Positions 1 to 7,611 of a stretch of DNA of 8,535 nt are shown one piece after another. The first letter of the stretch is position 1; the number at the start of each line of letters is the position of its first letter. The notes beneath the pieces are model-generated. The model had not been told where the DNA came from, ran no database searches, and saw nothing but the letters and a program-made list of their open reading frames with translations. The DNA comes from an uncultured Lachnospiraceae bacterium (GTDB lineage Bacteria > Bacillota > Clostridia > Lachnospirales > Lachnospiraceae). The stretch spans positions 1-8,535 of the forward strand of contig OMRF01000178.1 of assembly GCA_900313435.1 (NCBI GenBank), written 5' to 3'. Both the position numbers and the translations under genes were made by a program.

Positions 1-1299
1 AAGCTGCTGAGCCCACTGGATGTTGTTTTCTTCATCAAAGCGGGCCTTAAGCTCCACCAAGACCGTTACCTGCTTCCCGTTCTCTGCTGCCTTGGCAAGT
101 GCCGCTATGATAGGGGAATTTCCGCTCACGCGATAAAGCGTCTGCTTTATGGCAAGTACATCCTTGTCAACAGCCGCCTGCCTTATGAATTCCACAACAG
201 GCTCGAAGGAATCGTAAGGATGGTTCATGAAAAGATCCTTCTTCCTGATAATGGAGAAAAGATCGGCGCCCACGGGGATATCCTTTGGCCGGCGGCTTTC
301 AAAGGGCTTGTCATAGAGGTTCTTTCCCTCTGCCTTACCATAGAGCTTCATTAAGAAGGTCAGGTCTATGGGACCGTTCACAAAATAGGTCCCTTCATCC
401 GTGACATTAAACTCTTTCTTCAGGTATTCAAGAAGCTTTCCGTCCATCGAAGCATCACAGTCGAGTCTTATGCTCTCTCCCCATTCCCTCCTGTGCAGCG
501 ACTTCTTGATCTCCTGCAGAAGATCCGAGGCATCATCCTCGTCTATGGGAAGGTCCGCGTTCCTTATCAGCCTGTAGGGATAGGAGCATACCACCTCATA
601 GTTTTTGTAAAGCTCTCCTATGTTCTTGAGTATGAGCTGCTCAAGAAGAATAAAGCTCTGCTTATATTTTCCTTCACTCGGAAGCTCTATTATCCTCGGA
701 AGGACTGACGGAACCTGAACTGTCGCGAAATCATTTTTCCCACTGCCCTTTGCTTTCTGTGCCTTTATCAGAGGGGCCACTCCCTGCTTTTTCTTGAGGA
801 GCGACGCGATGTTTAAGGATTTGTTGAGTACCAACGGAAAGGGTCTTGACGCATCCACTGCCATGGGAGTGAGCACAGGATAGACATTCTTTTTGAAGTA
901 ATCGTCACAGAAAGCCGCCTCCTTTTTTGAAAGCTGCTTATAGTCAGTGACAACCTTTATTCCAGCTTCCTCAAGGAGAGGGATGATGGAGCGGTTTAAA
1001 GTGAGATACTGCCTGTCTATGAAGTCATGGGTTTTCGAAAGGATCGCTTCAAGCTGCTTTGTTGCCGTCATTCCTGAAAGATCAGGCTTCGCATAGCCAG
1101 CATCTATCATATCGTGAAGTGAGGCAACCCTGACCATGAAAAACTCGTCCAGGTTCGAGGCCGTGATCGAGAGAAATTTCACCCTCTCCATCAGCGGATT
1201 TTTCTTGTCCCGCGCCTCGTCAAGTATCCTCACGTTGAATAAAAGCCACGAAAGCTCGCGGTTTACATAATATTCCGGTTTTAATAAAGCTTTGTCCAT
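1..1299 (-). CDS. ppk: Polyphosphate kinase 1 (PPK1), N-terminal 433 residues; 3' end beyond the window
   Basis: PPK1 reversibly transfers the gamma phosphate of ATP onto inorganic polyphosphate. The frame runs without a stop from an ATG at 1299-1297 to base 1, giving 433 residues of a family usually near 700. Family signatures are clear: NRELSWLLFNVRILDEA at residues 13-29; NLDEFFMVRVA at 49-59, whose Asn49 matches ATP-site Asn45 of E. coli PPK; TPMAVDASRPFP at 144-155; NHPYDSFEPV at 359-368; LAIKQTLYRVSGNS at 382-395; and VELKARFDEENNIQW at 415-429. Arg390 and Arg420 match E. coli Arg375 and Arg405. The N-terminal, middle and start of the first C-terminal (phospholipase D-like) domains are therefore present. 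The autophosphorylated histidine (E. coli His435) should fall about 17 residues past the edge and cannot be checked. A strong Shine-Dalgarno site supports the start. The gene follows the Ppx/GppA-like gene by 29 nt, so it is probably in the same transcript. Identification is secure; activity is inferred from family. Confidence 0.97.
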   Translation of the reverse strand, partial: MDKALLKPEYYVNRELSWLLFNVRILDEARDKKNPLMERVKFLSITASNLDEFFMVRVASLHDMIDAGYAKPDLSGMTATKQLEAILSKTHDFIDRQYLTLNRSIIPLLEEAGIKVVTDYKQLSKKEAAFCDDYFKKNVYPVLTPMAVDASRPFPLVLNKSLNIASLLKKKQGVAPLIKAQKAKGSGKNDFATVQVPSVLPRIIELPSEGKYKQSFILLEQLILKNIGELYKNYEVVCSYPYRLIRNADLPIDEDDASDLLQEIKKSLHRREWGESIRLDCDASMDGKLLEYLKKEFNVTDEGTYFVNGPIDLTFLMKLYGKAEGKNLYDKPFESRRPKDIPVGADLFSIIRKKDLFMNHPYDSFEPVVEFIRQAAVDKDVLAIKQTLYRVSGNSPIIAALAKAAENGKQVTVLVELKARFDEENNIQWAQQL

Positions 1300-1308
1300 A
1301 AGAAAAAA

Positions 1309-1315
1309 CCTCTTT
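1309..1315 (-). promoter_or_regulatory. Ribosome binding site of ppk
   Basis: AAAGAGG on the minus strand lies 9 nt before the ATG at 1299-1297, inside the 29-nt gap after the Ppx/GppA-like stop codon. It fixes the ppk start and shows that ppk has its own ribosome entry rather than depending only on coupling. The gap contains no hairpin or promoter-like sequence that I can see. Confidence 0.75.
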
Positions 1316-1328
1316 CACATCAATCTGA

Positions 1329-2855
1329 TCAGCGCGATGCCGTTTCCCTTATCACGGGACGAACGGAGAATATCCTTTCAAAATAATCAGCCTTTCCCTC
1401 AAACAGCCCCTTTTCAAGCGAGATGGAGTCCTCTGAAGAGATCCTTATGATCAGCTCCTTATCGGTCAGTTCCATCTTTACCTTCCTGAATTTCTGCTTG
1501 TGCGACCGGTCAAGGGCATTTGTGACGCGAAGCACCGCAAGGAGCTTGATTATCTTTACATATTCCTCCTCGGTGAATTCATCCGCCATCTCCTCATAGG
1601 GGTAGGGATCCCGCCGGTTGAAAAGGGCCACATAAGCCGCCATCTCACGTTCCTTGTGAGTTAGGCCCAGGATTTCGGAACTCACTATGATGTTGTAGGA
1701 GCTCTCTCCTGAATTTGAAAGGCTTAAGTATTTCCCGCAGTCATGAAGAATGGCGGAAACCCTGTATATCAGACGGTCACGGCGGGTAAGGCCGCTTTTC
1801 TTCTTCATAGCGTCTATTATCTTTGTACCAAGCTCGTCAAGAACCTTGAGATGCGGCTTATAGCTTCCGTACCGCTCAGCTATAAAGGCGGCAGCCGAAA
1901 GAACATCATTTTCAAAATCATGCTTTTCGGAAAGCGCCTTATCCTCCTTTGCGAGCATAAAGGCTATTCCATCGTTTATCGTCTTTTCCGGGAAGGCTAC
2001 CTTTTCGGAATCGAGTACGGTAAGGATCGAATGAAGCATCTCAAGCATCGAAATACTGAAGGTGTCAAGTTCCGGAGCTTTGCCAAAGTTTGAGAGATAT
2101 GCGCCTTCTTCGATCAACTTCTCTATATAATCAAGAACTTTCTTTTTTTCAAAGACATCGCTCTTTGCCCTTATCGGGGAGATCTTGGAAAGTGCTGCGG
2201 ACAGATTGTCGTTTAAGATGATGAGATTCTCGACAAAGATGCCCTCCTCCTTCAGAAACATATTTGAAAAGGCCTCTATCTCCTTTTCGGTCATTTCCGC
2301 GATCTGCTGCCTGGCATCGGTCTCGGATGAAAGGTTCCTTAGGTACTCTCTGATGGTTGCGACACCGATCGGGATATGCTGGGTCGTTTTTATTGAGCCG
2401 TCAACGAAAAGCGTGAGCTGCAGACTGTACCCGCCGATATCCGCAAGTATTGCCGTACTGTTTGTAAGCTTTTCAAAATCCTTTTCATTGGCGAAGACCC
2501 TGTATGTCATGAAGCGCTGCTCGGAATTTGAAAGGATCTCGACCGAAAGCCCTATCCGAAGCTTTATCTGATCCAGGACAAAGAGGAGATTCTCTGCGTC
2601 CTTCAGGGAATAGCTCCCGCATGCCTTGTAGCTTTCGACCTTGTAGAGTTCCAGTGTATCAAGCATTTCGGAAAGCGTATCAATGAGATGCTTCACGGTC
2701 GACGGAGTCAGTCTCTTTTCCCTGTAGATATCGTGAAAGATAAGGGTGTTCTTTCTGAGACAGTCTATCTCCTTTAATCTTTTTTCCTTCGTCACCTCAT
2801 AGACCTTGAGCGTAAGTCCGAAGGTGCCTATGTAGATCGAACCGTAGCGCTTCAT
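1329..2855 (-). CDS. Ppx/GppA-family protein with C-terminal HD domain and degenerate active site
   Basis: The 508-residue protein has the layout of exopolyphosphatase / pppGpp phosphatase: two actin-like (ASKHA) lobes over about residues 1-300, then an HD-type domain over about 315-508. Length and order match E. coli Ppx and GppA (about 500 residues). Active-site motifs are altered. The first phosphate loop, usually DxGSNS, reads YIGTFG (8-13). The segment usually ending NEEAR reads LSNSEQRF (108-115), so Gln113 sits where E. coli Ppx has catalytic Glu121. The second loop DIGGGSTE reads DIGGYSLQ (139-146). In the HD domain His335 and His371-Asp372 remain, but the usual AD of RLADALDRS is Thr-Asn (445-446) and the HxxHS stretch after HD is GESSYN. 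It may therefore not hydrolyse polyphosphate or pppGpp. The ATG is preceded by a good ribosome site and sits 2 nt after the chorismate mutase stop; ppk follows at 29 nt, which fits a role around polyphosphate. Family is sure, function open, so no symbol is given. Confidence 0.9.
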   Translation of the reverse strand: MKRYGSIYIGTFGLTLKVYEVTKEKRLKEIDCLRKNTLIFHDIYREKRLTPSTVKHLIDTLSEMLDTLELYKVESYKACGSYSLKDAENLLFVLDQIKLRIGLSVEILSNSEQRFMTYRVFANEKDFEKLTNSTAILADIGGYSLQLTLFVDGSIKTTQHIPIGVATIREYLRNLSSETDARQQIAEMTEKEIEAFSNMFLKEEGIFVENLIILNDNLSAALSKISPIRAKSDVFEKKKVLDYIEKLIEEGAYLSNFGKAPELDTFSISMLEMLHSILTVLDSEKVAFPEKTINDGIAFMLAKEDKALSEKHDFENDVLSAAAFIAERYGSYKPHLKVLDELGTKIIDAMKKKSGLTRRDRLIYRVSAILHDCGKYLSLSNSGESSYNIIVSSEILGLTHKEREMAAYVALFNRRDPYPYEEMADEFTEEEYVKIIKLLAVLRVTNALDRSHKQKFRKVKMELTDKELIIRISSEDSISLEKGLFEGKADYFERIFSVRPVIRETASR

Positions 2856-2857
2856 CT

Positions 2858-3139
2858 TTAAACACCCCCTCTTTCAAGCAGGCTTTCCTGCATTCTTTTT
2901 GATATTTCCATAAGGCATTGAAAAAGCTCCCTGATGCTGTCCTTCATGAAAGGATCATCATATCCTTCGGAAAGCATATCAAGCTTCTCCTTTTCCCTGT
3001 CCTTGTCATAGACCGGAAGATCGTTCTCTTTCTTATATTCCGAGATCTCCCGGCAGAGACTAAGTCTCTCTTCAAAAAGCGCTTTCAGCTTTTCATCTAC
3101 AAGGTCTATGTCTTTTCTTATCTCAGAAAGCTCTCTCAT
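2858..3139 (-). CDS. Chorismate mutase, AroQ type, stand-alone
   Basis: The 93-residue protein is predicted to convert chorismate to prephenate, the first step toward phenylalanine and tyrosine, in the cytosol. It aligns without major gaps to the E. coli chorismate mutase domain of PheA. The active-site set appears complete: Arg8, Arg25, Lys36, Asp45, Arg48, Glu49, Ser80 and Gln84 correspond to E. coli Arg11, Arg28, Lys39, Asp48, Arg51, Glu52, Ser84 and Gln88. The opening IRKDIDLVDEKLKALFEER (7-25) and PVYDKDREKEKL (42-53) are typical of the family. The fold is all-helical, normally an intertwined dimer. No prephenate dehydratase, dehydrogenase or DAHP synthase domain is attached, and no signal peptide is seen. 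The start overlaps the polC stop in an ATGA, with a ribosome site 6 nt upstream, so it is probably translationally coupled to polC. I leave the symbol empty because aroH, aroQ and pheA are used inconsistently for such genes. Confidence 0.93.
   Translation of the reverse strand: MRELSEIRKDIDLVDEKLKALFEERLSLCREISEYKKENDLPVYDKDREKEKLDMLSEGYDDPFMKDSIRELFQCLMEISKRMQESLLERGGV
2865..2874 (-). promoter_or_regulatory. Ribosome binding site of the Ppx/GppA-like gene
   Basis: AAAGAGGGGG on the minus strand ends 9 nt before the ATG at 2855-2853 and lies within the last codons of the chorismate mutase gene. Only 2 nt separate that gene's TAA from this ATG, so translation of the two is probably coupled. 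The site supports the chosen start, which falls just before the position where the family's first phosphate loop is expected. Confidence 0.75.
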
Positions 3140-6100
3140 CCGTTTCCTCCGAATAGATCAAATAAGGAGATCTGCGGGCTGTCGGGAAGATCATCTATGA
3201 GATGCAACTTTGCCATCACATCTATGGCCTTCTGCGGAGCCTTTCCCCGTGTCCTTATCTCCTCCTTTGAGAGAAATGGCTTTTCCCTCGCTGCTTCATA
3301 AAGAGACACTGATGCCTGTTCTCCCATGCCGCTGATGGTTGAAAAGGGCGGACGAAGCTTATCATCTTCGATCACAAACCTCTTCGCGTCAGACTTGTAA
3401 AGATCAAGGGGCAGGAAGGAAAATCCCCTTTGGTAGAACTCATGCACGAGCCTCATATCCATATAGTTGTCTTCCTCGGTCGCTGATAAGTCTTCGCCGC
3501 TCTTCTTCCGGACCTCGTATTCATTCAGCAATTCCTCAAGGTGCTCCTTCCCCTGGCACATGTCAAGAAGATCTATCTTTGCCCTGATGGAAAAGAAGGC
3601 CGCATAATAAGCGAGGGGCATATATATCTTGTACCAGGCGATGCGCCAGGCGGTCATTACATAGGCGGCGGCGTGAGCCTTGGGGAACATGTACTCTATC
3701 TTTTCACAGGAGCCTATGTACCAGTCGGGTACATCATGCTCCTTCATGTCGGCCTTGTATTTTTCCCATTTGTCGCACTTTCCCTTTGCGACCTTTCCCT
3801 TCCTGACATCCTCCATGATCTTGAACGATTCCTCCGGATCAAGACCTTTGCTGATGAGGTAGATCATGATGTCATCTCTCGTGCATATGCAGGTCGATAT
3901 GTCAGCTGTTCCCGAAAGAACCAGATCCTGCGCGTTGCCTCTCCACACATTGGTTCCGTGAGAAAGCCCCGATATCCTGATGAGGTCGGAAAACTCCTTG
4001 GGCTTTGCCTCCTTAAGCATCCCCATGGCGTTGTCGGTACCGAATTCCGGGATTCCGAGAGTACCCATATCGGCATTCCAGAGATCCTCCGGGGAAAGTT
4101 TGAGGGGCTCCGTGCCCTGAAAAAGCTTCATGACATTTTTGTCATCAAGCGGCACGTCTGTGACACGCGTATTCGTGATCTCCTCAAGCATCCTGATCAC
4201 GGTGGGATCGATGTGTCCAAGTATATCAAGCTTTAAAAGATTCGAGTCTATCTTGTGGAAATCGAAATGGGTAGTGATCACATCCTTCTCAGCCTTGTCC
4301 GCAGGATACTGGATTGGGGTGAAACTGTTTATGTCCTCACCCATGGGAAGTACCACTATCCCTCCGGGATGCTGCCCCGTTGTGGTCTTCACTCCCTCAA
4401 GTCCATGGGCAACCCTCGCCGTCTCGCAACTCCTCTTTGAAAGGGAATGGCCTTCATAATACTTTTTTACATAACCGAAGGCGGTCTTGTCCGCAACGGA
4501 TCCTATGGTCCCGGCCTTGAAAGTCTGCCCCTCTCCGAATATGACCTCGGTGTATTTATGCGCCTTATTCTGATAATCTCCCGAAAAATTGAGGTCGATA
4601 TCCGGTTCCTTGTCGCCCTTGAAACCCAGGAAGGTCTCAAAAGGAATGTCATTCCCCTCCTTGGACAGGGGCTTACCGCAAACAGGACACAGCTTGTCAG
4701 GCATATCGCAGCCACTGCGTCCGACAAAGGCCTTTACCGTCTCCGAATCAAAATCTGAATAATGGCAGCTTTTGCAAAGATAATGCGCAGGCAGCGGGTT
4801 TACCTCGGTGATCCCCGCCATGGTAGCCACAAAGGAGGAACCGACGGAGCCTCGCGATCCCACGAGATAGCCGTCCTCCACAGACTTCCATACAAGCTTC
4901 TGGGCTATGATATACATCACCGCATAGCCGTTTCCGATTATGGAATTAAGTTCTCGTTCAAGTCGTGCCGAAACTATTTCCGGAAGTTCCTGTCCGTAAA
5001 GTTCATGCGCTCTTTCATAGCATATTCTCCGAAGGGTCTTGTCCGAATCCGGTATGACGGGAGGGCATTTGTCGGGGCGTGTGGGAGAGATCCTCTCGCA
5101 CATATCCGCTATCATGTTCGTATTTTTGATCACGACCTCATACGCTTTGTCAGAGCCGAGATATGAAAATTCCGAAAGCATCTCGTCCGTCGTATGGAAA
5201 TAAAGGGGAGGCTGAAGGTCTGCATCGGGGAAATCCTTATTGTACATTATTATCCTTCGGTATACCTCGTCCGAGGGATTTAAAAAGTGAACGTCCCCGG
5301 TAGCGACAACAGGCTTTTTCAGCTCATCGGAAAGAGCCACTATCTGCCTTGATATATTCCTTATGTCATCGACAGTCCTTATACCGTACTTTTCCTCGCG
5401 AAGGAGGTAGGAATCGTTTGCGGCGGGCATTATCTCAAAATAATCATAATACGAAGCTATTCTGTAGATTTCTTCTTCGCTTCGTCCCATGAGAAGTGCC
5501 TGGAAGAGTTCCCCTTCAGAGCATGCGCTTCCTATTATGAGGCCCTCACGATACTCGGAAAGCTTACTTTTCGGTATCTTTGGCTTGCCCTTAAAGAACT
5601 TAAGGTTTGAAAGCGATACCAGCCTGTAGAGATTGATACGCCCGATGTCATTTTTCGCGAGGATCGTGACATGGTTCTGGTGCATCTTCTTTATCATCTC
5701 TTCATTCGGCGTTCCCTTTTCATTTAATGCGTCAAGATCATCTATCCCGCGCTTTTTCAAAAGAGGGAGCATCTTTATGAAGATTCCCGCGGTACATTCG
5801 GCGTCGTTTACGGCGCGATGATGGTCCTTAAGTTCGACTCCGAAAAGCCTTGCCACCTGCTCAAGCGAAAACTGCGCCTTTTCGGGATGAAGGAAGCGGG
5901 CTATCGTCATCGTATCGGCGTGAGTAAAATCCCAATCTATATTAAGATCCAAAGACCTGTACTTGATGCAGGCCGTATCAAATTCGGCATTGTGAGCTAC
6001 CAGCACGCTGTCGCCGCAAAACTCCCGAAACTTCGGAAGCAGTACTTCTATCGACTCTGCGTTTTTTACATCTTCATTCCTGATACCCGTAAGATCCGTG

Positions 6101-7596
6101 ATCCTGAAGGGAATCGGCTCATGCGGATTGACGAATTCCGAGAATCTGTCAATGATCTCACCGTTTCTTACCTTTACGGCGCCGATCTCTATGATCTTTA
6201 CGTTCTTTGCGTTAAGGCCTGTGGTCTCAAGATCAAATACTACAAAATCACTGTCAAGACTCTGCCCCTTTGAATTTGTGACAAGAGCCTTCGTATCATC
6301 GACAAGATAACCCTCCATGCCGTAGAGCAGCTTAAGATCATAATTTTTCTTCTTCACATGTTCCGCCGCTTCGGGGAAAGCGTGCACGACACCATGATCT
6401 GTTATGGCAAGAGCCTTGTGCCCGAAGGAAACAGCCGCATCTATAATGTCAGTGACCTCGGAGACCCCGTCAAAGGCACTCATCTTCGTGTGGCAGTGAA
6501 GCTCCACCCTCTTTTCGGTAGAAAGATCCTGTCGTTTTTCGGCATTTAAAAAGTCATCGATCTTCTTTATCCCAAAGACCCTTTCTACCGCAAGTTCCTT
6601 CGAGTATTTGTCCTCGGAAATAAGACCACGGAGCGCGATGAAGCAGCCGGTCTTGATCTCGTCCGTCAGCGCCTTTGCGGTTTCCGGCTCTAAGAAGAGC
6701 TTTGCGCTGATCGAGTCCGTTCCGTCGAAGAGACTGAACGTGAAGAGGATCTTCTTGCTCCGAAGCTCTTTTTCTTCGGTAAAGATCACCTTACCCCTTA
6801 TCGCGGCTTCACTCGTATCCTCTGCGATATCTGCTATCTTTGAAAACTCATCCCCGACGGGCCTTCCGTAAAAGAGCCCCGGTTCGTTCTCTGTCTTCTT
6901 TGGAGCATTTCTCTTTTTTTGCCTGAACTCATTATCCTTTTTATCCGAAGGCGCCTCTTTTTTCGCGAAACCCTTGTTCTCTTTTTCCTCTTTGTTTTCC
7001 TTTTCCTCCCGCACTCTTTTTTCGATGGCAAAGGATATAGCCTCTGACTGTCTGTCAAGCTTCAACCTGTTTTCCTTTAGATGATCACGGGAAGGCTTTT
7101 CATAGGCGATATTGAAGGTTACCTCGGAACCAAAACGGTTTCTGAAGACATCATCGAAATACTTAAGAAGCTGCCCTTCAAAGAGTTCACTGGTCCCGTC
7201 ATCCGGAAGTCGCATGGAAAGGAGACGCTCATCACTGAAAGAAAGCTTGGACTGTTTTACGATCTGGAATAATATGCGGTCAGACTGGTAGAGTTCTGTA
7301 AGAATGGAGTCCTTGTAGGAGGAAAGAATCTGTTCGGGGGAAAACTCATCCCCCAGGGAGAACCGCTCAACTACCGTTACGGAAACAAGCTCATTAAACA
7401 CCCTTTGAGAGATGATCTTCTCAAGGGAATTGATCCTGTCCTTGGGGACAATATCATGGAGAAGGAGGTATATCTTCATCCTCCTTTTGTTTGAGGACTC
7501 ACTGATCTTTAGTATCTCAGCGTCAGCAAGCACCGCTGAAAGACCGGGATCCTCATTTTCAAGTTCGTTAAAGACCGAAAAAAACGCTTTTGACAT
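3136..7596 (-). CDS. polC: DNA polymerase III subunit alpha, Gram-positive type (PolC)
   Basis: PolC is the main replicative polymerase of low-G+C Gram-positives, with built-in 3'-5' proofreading. The 1486 residues follow the family order and compare with about 1437 in Bacillus subtilis. They hold an N-terminal domain (1 to about 165), a charged linker (about 193-240) and an OB fold (about 262-345). PHP part one follows, with His367, His369, Asp400, His401 and Glu428. The exonuclease is inserted next: DLETTG with Asp455 and Glu457, Asp540 in HNAEFD, then His593 and Asp598. PHP part two has His642, Cys692, Asp768 and His770. The polymerase core has GSRGSVGSSF (913-922), a zinc site (Cys941, Cys944, Cys970, Cys973), PDIDLNFSG with Asp999 and Asp1001, GQHPGG (1074-1079) and Asp1124 in KLDILG. 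The Asp999-Asp1124 spacing matches the known catalytic triad. QISLF (1475-1479) near the C terminus fits the sliding-clamp motif. Every catalytic residue I can place is intact. An in-frame TGA 9 nt upstream confines the start to this ATG or a later one. Confidence 0.99.
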   Translation of the reverse strand: MSKAFFSVFNELENEDPGLSAVLADAEILKISESSNKRRMKIYLLLHDIVPKDRINSLEKIISQRVFNELVSVTVVERFSLGDEFSPEQILSSYKDSILTELYQSDRILFQIVKQSKLSFSDERLLSMRLPDDGTSELFEGQLLKYFDDVFRNRFGSEVTFNIAYEKPSRDHLKENRLKLDRQSEAISFAIEKRVREEKENKEEKENKGFAKKEAPSDKKDNEFRQKKRNAPKKTENEPGLFYGRPVGDEFSKIADIAEDTSEAAIRGKVIFTEEKELRSKKILFTFSLFDGTDSISAKLFLEPETAKALTDEIKTGCFIALRGLISEDKYSKELAVERVFGIKKIDDFLNAEKRQDLSTEKRVELHCHTKMSAFDGVSEVTDIIDAAVSFGHKALAITDHGVVHAFPEAAEHVKKKNYDLKLLYGMEGYLVDDTKALVTNSKGQSLDSDFVVFDLETTGLNAKNVKIIEIGAVKVRNGEIIDRFSEFVNPHEPIPFRITDLTGIRNEDVKNAESIEVLLPKFREFCGDSVLVAHNAEFDTACIKYRSLDLNIDWDFTHADTMTIARFLHPEKAQFSLEQVARLFGVELKDHHRAVNDAECTAGIFIKMLPLLKKRGIDDLDALNEKGTPNEEMIKKMHQNHVTILAKNDIGRINLYRLVSLSNLKFFKGKPKIPKSKLSEYREGLIIGSACSEGELFQALLMGRSEEEIYRIASYYDYFEIMPAANDSYLLREEKYGIRTVDDIRNISRQIVALSDELKKPVVATGDVHFLNPSDEVYRRIIMYNKDFPDADLQPPLYFHTTDEMLSEFSYLGSDKAYEVVIKNTNMIADMCERISPTRPDKCPPVIPDSDKTLRRICYERAHELYGQELPEIVSARLERELNSIIGNGYAVMYIIAQKLVWKSVEDGYLVGSRGSVGSSFVATMAGITEVNPLPAHYLCKSCHYSDFDSETVKAFVGRSGCDMPDKLCPVCGKPLSKEGNDIPFETFLGFKGDKEPDIDLNFSGDYQNKAHKYTEVIFGEGQTFKAGTIGSVADKTAFGYVKKYYEGHSLSKRSCETARVAHGLEGVKTTTGQHPGGIVVLPMGEDINSFTPIQYPADKAEKDVITTHFDFHKIDSNLLKLDILGHIDPTVIRMLEEITNTRVTDVPLDDKNVMKLFQGTEPLKLSPEDLWNADMGTLGIPEFGTDNAMGMLKEAKPKEFSDLIRISGLSHGTNVWRGNAQDLVLSGTADISTCICTRDDIMIYLISKGLDPEESFKIMEDVRKGKVAKGKCDKWEKYKADMKEHDVPDWYIGSCEKIEYMFPKAHAAAYVMTAWRIAWYKIYMPLAYYAAFFSIRAKIDLLDMCQGKEHLEELLNEYEVRKKSGEDLSATEEDNYMDMRLVHEFYQRGFSFLPLDLYKSDAKRFVIEDDKLRPPFSTISGMGEQASVSLYEAAREKPFLSKEEIRTRGKAPQKAIDVMAKLHLIDDLPDSPQISLFDLFGGNG
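3146..3150 (-). promoter_or_regulatory. Ribosome binding site of chorismate mutase inside the polC 3' end
   Basis: GGAGG on the minus strand lies 6 nt before the ATG at 3139-3137, inside the codons for the last residues of PolC (GGNG). The ATG and the polC TGA overlap as ATGA. This is a strong, standard site that decides the chorismate mutase start and favours coupled translation. Confidence 0.8.
6973..7008 (-). repeat. 18-bp imperfect tandem repeat inside polC encoding EEKENK twice
   Basis: Two adjacent 18-bp units (6973-6990 and 6991-7008) match at 15 of 18 positions and encode EEKENK at PolC residues 197-202 and 203-208. They lie in a Lys/Glu/Asn-rich linker (about residues 193-240) between the N-terminal domain and the OB fold. 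The unit is a whole number of codons, so gain or loss would keep the frame. It looks like a local duplication in a disordered linker and implies no separate function. Confidence 0.7.
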
Positions 7597-7611
7597 CTTT
7601 GATCATCACTC
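7594..7611 (-). promoter_or_regulatory. ispG/polC junction with weak polC ribosome binding site
   Basis: The ispG TGA (7608-7606) is followed 9 nt later by the polC ATG (7596-7594). The only Shine-Dalgarno-like bases are GAG at 7611-7609, weaker than the GAGG/GGAGG sites of the three downstream genes. An in-frame TGA at 7605-7603 blocks any upstream polC start. PolC may therefore rely on ribosomes finishing ispG. A second ATG at 7606-7604, overlapping the ispG stop as TGATG, opens a different frame of 12 codons that ends at 7568. Confidence 0.55.

Noticed and set aside
493..708. 71-codon plus-strand open frame opposite ppk
   Set aside because: The minus-strand frame is continuous PPK1 throughout this stretch with family motifs on both sides, so the plus-strand frame is a shadow.
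1300..1328. The 29-nt gap between the Ppx/GppA-like gene and ppk as a promoter or terminator site
   Set aside because: Apart from the ribosome binding site I see no inverted repeat, T-tract after a stem, or paired -10/-35 boxes; the gap is too short for an independent promoter plus leader.
1743..2571. Two plus-strand open frames of 116 and 128 codons opposite the Ppx/GppA-like gene
   Set aside because: They are antisense shadows of an intact 508-codon gene, with no ribosome site or domain of their own that I can recognise.
3541..4236. 231-codon plus-strand open frame opposite polC
   Set aside because: It lies wholly antisense to the zinc-site-to-palm part of the polC core, where the minus-strand frame is unmistakable. 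The translation shows no recognisable domain, and codon use of polC alone can explain the lack of stops.
1926..5563. Recurrent octamer TCGGAAAG (at least five plus-strand copies), considered as an uptake or regulatory sequence
   Set aside because: Each copy I checked falls in the same codon phase on the minus strand and encodes Leu-Ser-Glu or Leu-Ser-Asp (CTT TCC GAN). Codon and dipeptide preference explains it.
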